A stretch of 6,966 nt of DNA from an uncultured Subdoligranulum sp. (GTDB lineage: Bacteria; Bacillota; Clostridia; Christensenellales; CAG-314). Position 1 is the stretch's first letter. Every line of letters starts with the position of its first letter. Under the pieces are notes generated by a model. The model did no database searches. It was not told the DNA's origin and saw nothing but the letters and a program-made list of their open reading frames with translations. A program made the position numbers and the translations under genes. Shown piece by piece: positions 6,535-6,966 of the stretch. The stretch is taken from NCBI GenBank assembly GCA_900551395.1, contig URVX01000056.1:1-6966 (forward strand), given 5' to 3'.

Positions 6535-6966
6535 TCAGTTGTTTTTCCACTTAACGAGAAATTTTTCCAAAAGCGCGACAATCAGATACATAATTGCGGC
6601 GAGCACGCACAGTACGACAGTGCATGCCATAACCAGATCCAGCTTGAAAACCTGCCCGCCGTATACAATCAGGTATCCCAGACCTGCCTTGCTGTTGAGA
6701 TATTCTCCCATAATGGTTCCCACCCAGCTCAAACCGACGTTTATTTTAAGCGTTGACAAAAGAGTCGGAATGTTGGAGGGAAAAACCAGCTCGGTGAAGA
6801 TCTGAAACCTGGAAGCGTTCATGGTTTTGAGAAGAAGCACCTTGTCGGGACTTGTTCCGATAAAACCGTTTAGCATCGAGATGGTGGTTATGATGACCGA
6901 AATCAGCACTGCCATCGTCACGATGGCTTTTTCTCCCGCGCCCACCCAGATAATGATGATAGGACC
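6535..6966 (-). CDS. ABC transporter permease, nitrate/sulfonate/taurine (SsuC/TauC-like) type, 5' end outside the window
   Basis: This is the last 143 residues of an inner-membrane permease of the BPD_transp_1 class. It enters the right edge in frame (GPIIIIWVGAGEKAI, the family's LPPLxIIWFGxGE-like segment), so the true start lies beyond 6966; the GTG at 6945 is internal. The EAA-loop region that contacts the ATPase is seen as MNASRFQIFTELVFPSNIP. Downstream, GTIMGEYLNSKAGLGYLI is typical of the SsuC/TauC/NMT1-partner permeases. The last helix ends in a short basic tail (EKFLVKWKNN). The partners, an ATPase and a substrate-binding protein, would lie to the right. The substrate cannot be read from this part; sulfonate, nitrate-like ions or a thiamine precursor are all possible. 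It converges on the YkvI-type gene with 15 bases between the stop codons. Confidence 0.88.
   Translation of the reverse strand, partial: GPIIIIWVGAGEKAIVTMAVLISVIITTISMLNGFIGTSPDKVLLLKTMNASRFQIFTELVFPSNIPTLLSTLKINVGLSWVGTIMGEYLNSKAGLGYLIVYGGQVFKLDLVMACTVVLCVLAAIMYLIVALLEKFLVKWKNN

Noticed and set aside
6943..6945. GTG as the start of the ABC permease
   Set aside because: The preceding in-frame residues to the window edge (GPIIIIW) match the permease family, so the gene continues beyond the window.

Overview
The window looks like two pieces of Firmicutes (Clostridia) DNA meeting at about position 1908. Both sides use clostridial gene families and ATGA gene overlaps typical of gut Clostridia. 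The left piece (1 to ~1907) resembles Lachnospiraceae. The right piece (~1910 to 6966) has another codon style, richer in GCG, GAC and CTT, and resembles a different clostridial lineage. This taxonomy is inferred by eye, not from a search.

Left piece, minus strand: a cytosolic sensor made of the C-terminal part of a LacI/GalR-type sugar-binding domain, a middle region and a GGDEF diguanylate cyclase domain. Its stop codon overlaps the start of a GH13 alpha-amylase-family enzyme, which runs off the left edge. The pair suggests cyclic-di-GMP output linked to alpha-glucan sensing or use.

Join: the sugar-binding domain loses its N-terminal half at about 1907. A plus-strand frame, also lacking its 5' end, begins immediately after. 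Two divergent genes that both lose their 5' ends at the same point suggest an assembly chimera or a rearrangement breakpoint.

Right piece, plus strand: the tail of an unrecognised protein overlaps a coiled-coil/C4 zinc-ribbon protein (CT398/DUF164 type). A six-helix membrane protein and a long TPR protein follow, all tightly packed and probably one operon. A hairpin terminator closes this operon. It is superimposed on the start of the next gene, a YkvI-type membrane transporter: the hairpin loop holds a perfect TATAAT, the 3' arm encodes the first codons, and no Shine-Dalgarno is visible. This implies a leaderless mRNA. Converging from the right is the 3' part of an ABC permease of the nitrate/sulfonate/taurine class, whose strong terminator lies inside the last codons of the YkvI gene.

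There are no RNA genes, CRISPR arrays or insertion sequences that I can see. No gene-free stretch longer than 300 bases exists.
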